A stretch of DNA of 7,600 nucleotides from Novosphingobium sp. (GTDB lineage Bacteria; Pseudomonadota; Alphaproteobacteria; Sphingomonadales; Sphingomonadaceae). Under the pieces are notes generated by a model. The model saw only the letters and a list, made by a program, of their open reading frames with translations. It was not told where the DNA came from and did not search any database. Positions 5,242 through 7,600 of this stretch are shown piece by piece (the first letter of the stretch is position 1; every line of letters begins with the position of its first letter). The position numbers and the translations under genes were made by a program. Location: the NCBI GenBank assembly GCA_027490345.1, contig JAIXYF010000481.1:1-7600 (forward strand), written 5' to 3'.

Positions 5242-6357
5242 TCAGCCGTTGGCACCACACGCTTGCGATACTGCGAGGATGGCAGGACCAGCATTCCTGT
5301 TGCCAAATTCGATCGTGCTGTCACCGCCGCTCACTACAATCTGATCAAATTCGAAAAGCGCAGAGATATCGTCATAGCTCATCGCATATCCCTTCCATGA
5401 TGGCACGGCGCCATCGACCGGAATCTTCGCGACGCGCAACCCGTTCCGATAGATCGAGGCAAAGTTTTTGCGGCTATCAACGGCATTGACGAAGGCTTTC
5501 GCCGAGGCTGCACGGGGATCGTTCACCGACCTGGCGACAGAACCGCCTGAAAATTGAGCAAACAGTCGCCCTTGATGGCACGAAATGCGCAACTGGAAGC
5601 TCGCCAACTCGCTGTTCGGGAAATTAGCAACCGTGGTTGAGGCTTCAAAGCTTCCCTTAGTCAGGGATGCAGCGCCAAAGTGCGTGGCGAATTGCCAAGG
5701 GGTTTGCACGGGCCTGGCTGGCTCGAGATTCCGGGCTGAGATGGATCGACTGGCAACCGTCATACGGCGACTATCGCACGAAAGTGCACTGATGTTTCGC
5801 GACGATCCGTTTCCACTGAAATAATATGTGTGCTTCCCGACGGATATCGTGAATACCCGAGCCTTCTTGATGAGCTCATATTGTTCGGAGCTGAGATATG
5901 CAGCAGCATAATCAGCCTTCATACCCAAGTTGATCATGCCCCGGTCCTCTGCAAACGAGACAAATCGCGAGTATGCTGAATCCGTGTCGACCGTCACCGA
6001 GAGCTTGGATGACTGAGGCTTGAGCATCTCCTGGATCAAACCATCGCGATCGACCGAACGAACAGCACCGAGGATCAAGCGCCGTCCACGCGGATCGAAT
6101 TGATCGCACTGGACCCCTGCGAAGATACCTGAGGGCGAGTTGTTTGCACGAATGACGGCAGTTTGCGATGATCGATCGACGCTCCATTCGTTTTTCAGCA
6201 AAGCGGTTGGAGCTTGCCTCGCGACTGCTGTCAGATCGCCCTGTGAAGGCTCGGCAAGCTCCCGCGCACATGCCATTGTATTTGTGAATGCGACGCTCAT
6301 CGCAAACACACCAAATAAAGATGCCATATCGCCAGCGCGAGTATCGACCAAATTCAT
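5242..6357 (-). CDS. Secreted protein with two tandem copies of a Cys-bounded domain
   Basis: The protein has 371 residues. Residues 1-31 form a signal peptide with an unusually long n-region; the hydrophobic core is MASLFGVFAMSVAF and cleavage is likely near MACA. I do not recognise the family. The mature part has only four Cys: C84, C194, C260 and C367. They make two similar units. Each begins with a strand ending in Cys (FAGVQCDQ; FQLRISCHQGRLFAQF) and ends about 108 residues later with a strand, a turn and Cys (VFTISVGKHTYYFSGNGSS to LSC; DQIVVSGGDSTIEFGNRNAG to QAC). C84-C194 are 110 apart and C260-C367 are 107 apart, which suggests one disulfide per unit and an internal duplication. The start at 6357 is supported by GGAG seven bases upstream. 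A truncated gene ends 36 bases before it. It is probably periplasmic. The layout is loosely reminiscent of TagO/VasI-type proteins; I do not claim homology. Confidence 0.8.
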   Translation of the reverse strand: MNLVDTRAGDMASLFGVFAMSVAFTNTMACARELAEPSQGDLTAVARQAPTALLKNEWSVDRSSQTAVIRANNSPSGIFAGVQCDQFDPRGRRLILGAVRSVDRDGLIQEMLKPQSSKLSVTVDTDSAYSRFVSFAEDRGMINLGMKADYAAAYLSSEQYELIKKARVFTISVGKHTYYFSGNGSSRNISALSCDSRRMTVASRSISARNLEPARPVQTPWQFATHFGAASLTKGSFEASTTVANFPNSELASFQLRISCHQGRLFAQFSGGSVARSVNDPRAASAKAFVNAVDSRKNFASIYRNGLRVAKIPVDGAVPSWKGYAMSYDDISALFEFDQIVVSGGDSTIEFGNRNAGPAILAVSQACGANG

Positions 6358-6393
6358 AAATGAGCTCCAAGACCTGCCTTGATTTTTGCCAAA

Positions 6394-6576
6394 TTACCCA
6401 TCGTGAAGTTGATATTTACGATGATCGGAGTTACGCAGATCGGCGTAAAAATCGAGTGAAAGCGCGTTAACCAATTGATCTATGCGGTCCTGGCGCACTT
6501 TTCCAGTCACACGATCTTGCGCGACGCGGATGGCGAAATTGCCTTGGGGCGTGCCGTCGTGGCGTTGGAATGTCTC
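6394..6576 (-). pseudogene. 3' remnant of an unidentified gene upstream of the secreted protein
   Basis: A minus-strand frame of 60 codons between two stops ends at 6394. It reads ETFQRHDGTPQGNFAIRVAQ, then DRVTGKVRQDRIDQLVNALS and LDFYADLRNSDHRKYQLHDG. The composition is strongly protein-like, with a mixed charged helix, yet there is no ATG or a GTG/TTG with a ribosome site, and a TGA lies at its beginning. I read it as the C-terminal end of a gene whose 5' part has been lost. It ends only 36 bases before the secreted-protein start, so the two were probably once an operon. The family is not recognised. A short GTG-started peptide of 38 residues is an alternative, but it has no Shine-Dalgarno sequence. 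Confidence 0.5.
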
Positions 6577-6930
6577 TCAACCCGCAGACTAACTCTGCTG
6601 GCTTGCTTAACATTGAGGCGCCGATTTAAGAACATAAAATCAGATACATAAAGCGGCGAAGTGCGATGTTCGGGTGGGGCGAGGCGGGCCTAGTGCGCCT
6701 GCGTTTTCCGCCCTGTCGGCTGCCGCAGTATGGCCACCGATGATCGGCTGATTGCCGAAGCCGGTTGGGCCTCTTGTATTGCCTCCCTGGATGACGGTTC
6801 ACGGTGTCTTGAGTGCGAAGTATGTAAGATAACCTAATCAATCGGGAAGCCAAAATTTTTGTGTAGATCTTCGTCAGCTGTACTGTGCTGATCGATTATG
6901 GAAATTTGCATGTTATTTCGTGTTTAAATC
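6577..6930. other. Gap between gene remnant and IS relic
   Basis: No gene is supported. A minus-strand frame between a TGA at 6799-6801 and its stop at 6640-6642 reads VIQGGNTRGPTGFGNQPIIG, then GHTAAADRAENAGALGPPRP. It is Gly/Ala/Pro-rich and could be another coding remnant, but it lacks a start. A longer minus frame (6626-6853) is Arg-rich and looks like a shadow. The last 90 bases are AT-rich and end at the left inverted repeat of the IS relic. Confidence 0.45.
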
Positions 6931-6956
6931 TAAGTAGCCCCTAGATTTTTGGACGC
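6931..6956 (+). repeat. Left inverted repeat of the IS relic
   Basis: It begins TAAGTAGCCCCTAGATTTTT and pairs with 7314-7339 at 21 of 26 positions. The second base is A where IS3 ends usually have G (TG...CA), so this end may be mutated. Confidence 0.75.
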
Positions 6957-6989
6957 CTTCGATCCTAATTTTGAGGACAGGAGGCGACT

Positions 6990-7094
6990 ATGGGGAATGC
7001 CAATTTCAGCGATGAGTTCAAGCGCGATGCGGTGGCCCAGATCACCGAACGGGGGTATCCGGTATCCGCGCTCACAATCGTGAGCACTCGATGA
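6990..7094 (+). pseudogene. IS3-family orfA, N-terminal fragment
   Basis: This frame encodes 34 residues. MGNANFSDEFKRDAVAQITE followed by RGYPVS is the typical beginning of an IS3-group OrfA, the DNA-binding half of the transposase, which is normally about 90-100 residues. After PVS the sequence diverges to ALTIVSTR and stops at 7092-7094. This marks the internal deletion, because the HTH core (usually near VSxRLGVSxxSLYxW) is absent. AGGAGG lies five bases before the ATG, so a short peptide could still be translated. Its TGA overlaps the ATG of the orfB fragment as ATGA. Confidence 0.85.
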
Positions 7095-7321
7095 GCCGAC
7101 GCGGCAATTGCCATGACAACGCTGTTGCCGAGAGCTTCTTCTCGTCGCTCAAGCGTGAGCGCATCCGGCGCCGAACCTACAAAACCCGCGACGAAGGCCG
7201 GCAGGATGTGTTCGATTACGTCGAGATGTTCTATAGCCCGGTGCGTACGCAGGTCAGGAACGGGATGCTGTCGCCCGTCGAGTTCGAACGGCAGCAGATT
7301 TTGAAAGCGGAAAGCGTCTAG
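7091..7321 (+). pseudogene. IS3-family orfB, C-terminal fragment of the DDE transposase
   Basis: The fragment encodes 76 residues from ATG 7091. SMSRRGNCHDNAVAESFFSS followed by LKRERI is the conserved IS3 OrfB region around the last catalytic Glu (the E of AVAESFF). FDYVEMFYSPVRTQVRNGML then SPVEFERQQ is the family C-terminus. In frame upstream are codons for AHNREHS, which probably belong to the intact protein. The first two catalytic Asp residues and the N-terminal 200 or so residues are missing, so it is inactive. Its stop lies inside the right inverted repeat. Confidence 0.88.
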
Positions 7322-7339
7322 AAAACCAGGGGCTACTCA
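7314..7339 (-). repeat. Right inverted repeat of the IS relic
   Basis: Read on the minus strand it begins TGAGTAGCCCCTGGTTTTCT, with the TG tip expected for IS3 elements. It overlaps the stop codon of the orfB fragment. Confidence 0.78.
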
Positions 7340-7413
7340 GCCGGCCAGTGGCGAGTCCGTCGAGCGGATTGCTGCCGTCTGGCGCTCCAGTGAGCTGACC
7401 CTCCGGACCCCGA

Positions 7414-7600
7414 TCAGGCCATCATCAGGATATCGGTAAACGCCAGCGCCGGGTGCGTGGTGTTGCCCAGCGTGGCGATGGCCACTGCGCCTGCGCCGCC
7501 AAGGCCATCGGCATCGTAATAGAGCATGCCTGTGGTGGTGTTGTAGACAACGCGGTCGCTGGCATCTTGCGCCGCTGTCGCCCCGGCGGCGGCGTGGAAC
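7414..7600 (-). CDS. C-terminal end of an RTX calcium-binding, type I secreted protein (partial)
   Basis: A minus-strand frame runs in from the right edge and ends at TGA (7414-7416), giving 61 complete residues plus a partial codon. It reads FHAAAGATAAQDASDRVVYN, then TTTGMLYYDADGLGGAGAVA and IATLGNTTHPALAFTDILMMA. The segment DRxxYxxxTGxLYYDADGxG followed by ATL...HPxLxxxDxL is the familiar ending of haemolysin-type (RTX) calcium-binding proteins, just beyond the glycine-rich nonapeptide repeats. It contains the C-terminal signal used by ABC-type (type I) secretion. The protein is therefore probably exported to the surface or medium. Whether it is an adhesin, protease or other enzyme cannot be told, since that part lies outside the window. 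The IS relic sits 75 bases beyond its stop. Confidence 0.85.
   Translation of the reverse strand, partial: FHAAAGATAAQDASDRVVYNTTTGMLYYDADGLGGAGAVAIATLGNTTHPALAFTDILMMA

Larger units (their letters stand above)
6931..7339 (+). mobile_element. IS3-family insertion sequence with an internal deletion (409 bp)
   Basis: Two imperfect 26-base inverted repeats (21 of 26 matching, both with AGTAGCCCCT near the tip) bound 409 bases. Inside are the first part of orfA and the last part of orfB of an IS3-family transposase, in different frames. IS3 elements are normally 1.2-1.5 kb, so roughly two-thirds is missing, including the orfA helix-turn-helix, the frameshift region and most of the DDE domain. 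It cannot make transposase but may still be mobilised in trans. No target-site duplication is seen: the bases are ATC on the left and GCC on the right. The deletion junction lies near 7063-7075, by a tandem GGTATCC repeat (7054-7067) and a perfect hairpin GCTCAC-AATC-GTGAGC (7070-7085). Confidence 0.85.

Noticed and set aside
5016..5489. 157-codon plus-strand frame preceded by a perfect TATAAT
   Set aside because: Very rich in Arg, Ser, His and Cys, overlaps the convincing secreted-protein gene on the other strand, and the -10 has no matching -35.
7070..7085. Perfect hairpin GCTCAC-AATC-GTGAGC taken as a terminator
   Set aside because: No T-run follows and it lies inside the IS relic at the deletion junction; noted there instead.
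1..7600. CRISPR array, toxin-antitoxin pair, restriction system or tRNA-anchored integron
   Set aside because: No spaced direct repeats, no recognisable toxin, nuclease or methylase motifs, and no tRNA-like fold were seen.

Overview
The window looks like accessory DNA from an alphaproteobacterium, most likely a sphingomonad. That rests on family-level resemblance of the proteins (FixJ/NarL-type regulators, a queuosine-enzyme remnant, an RTX C-terminus and an IS3-group transposase) and on GC-rich coding stretches mixed with AT-rich spacers. It is an inference from reading alone. About half of the window is intact coding sequence. The rest is spacers, gene remnants and a deleted insertion sequence.

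Layout. 1-511: the last 43 codons of an unrecognised gene, then a 3' fragment of queA that carries a nonsense codon. 512-2177: a LuxR/FixJ-type regulator (minus strand) divergent from a secreted ClpP-fold protein (plus strand), with a palindrome-rich promoter region between them. 2285-2817: two small minus-strand genes of unknown function. 3121-3552: a MarR-like winged-helix regulator. 3553-4235: nearly 700 bases with no convincing gene. 4236-4856: a second, paralogous LuxR/FixJ-type regulator (minus). 5242-6357: a secreted protein of 371 residues that appears to be built from two copies of one domain (minus), preceded by the 3' remnant of another gene. 6931-7339: an IS3-family element that has lost its middle. 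7414-7600: the C-terminal end of an RTX (type I secreted) protein running off the right edge.

How the parts may fit together. Three transcription factors (two pseudo-receiver LuxR proteins and one MarR-like protein) and two exported proteins lie within 5 kb, next to the end of an RTX gene. One reading is a regulatory and envelope-protein neighbourhood next to a large secreted protein. A 10-base near-palindrome (CCRAATTGGT) occurs three times, each time in a spacer: between the first LuxR gene and the ClpP-like gene, upstream of a small ORF, and upstream of the second LuxR gene. It could be the operator of one of these regulators. The queA fragment, the truncated upstream gene and the IS relic show that the region has been rearranged. 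No CRISPR array, tRNA, rRNA or known defence system was seen.
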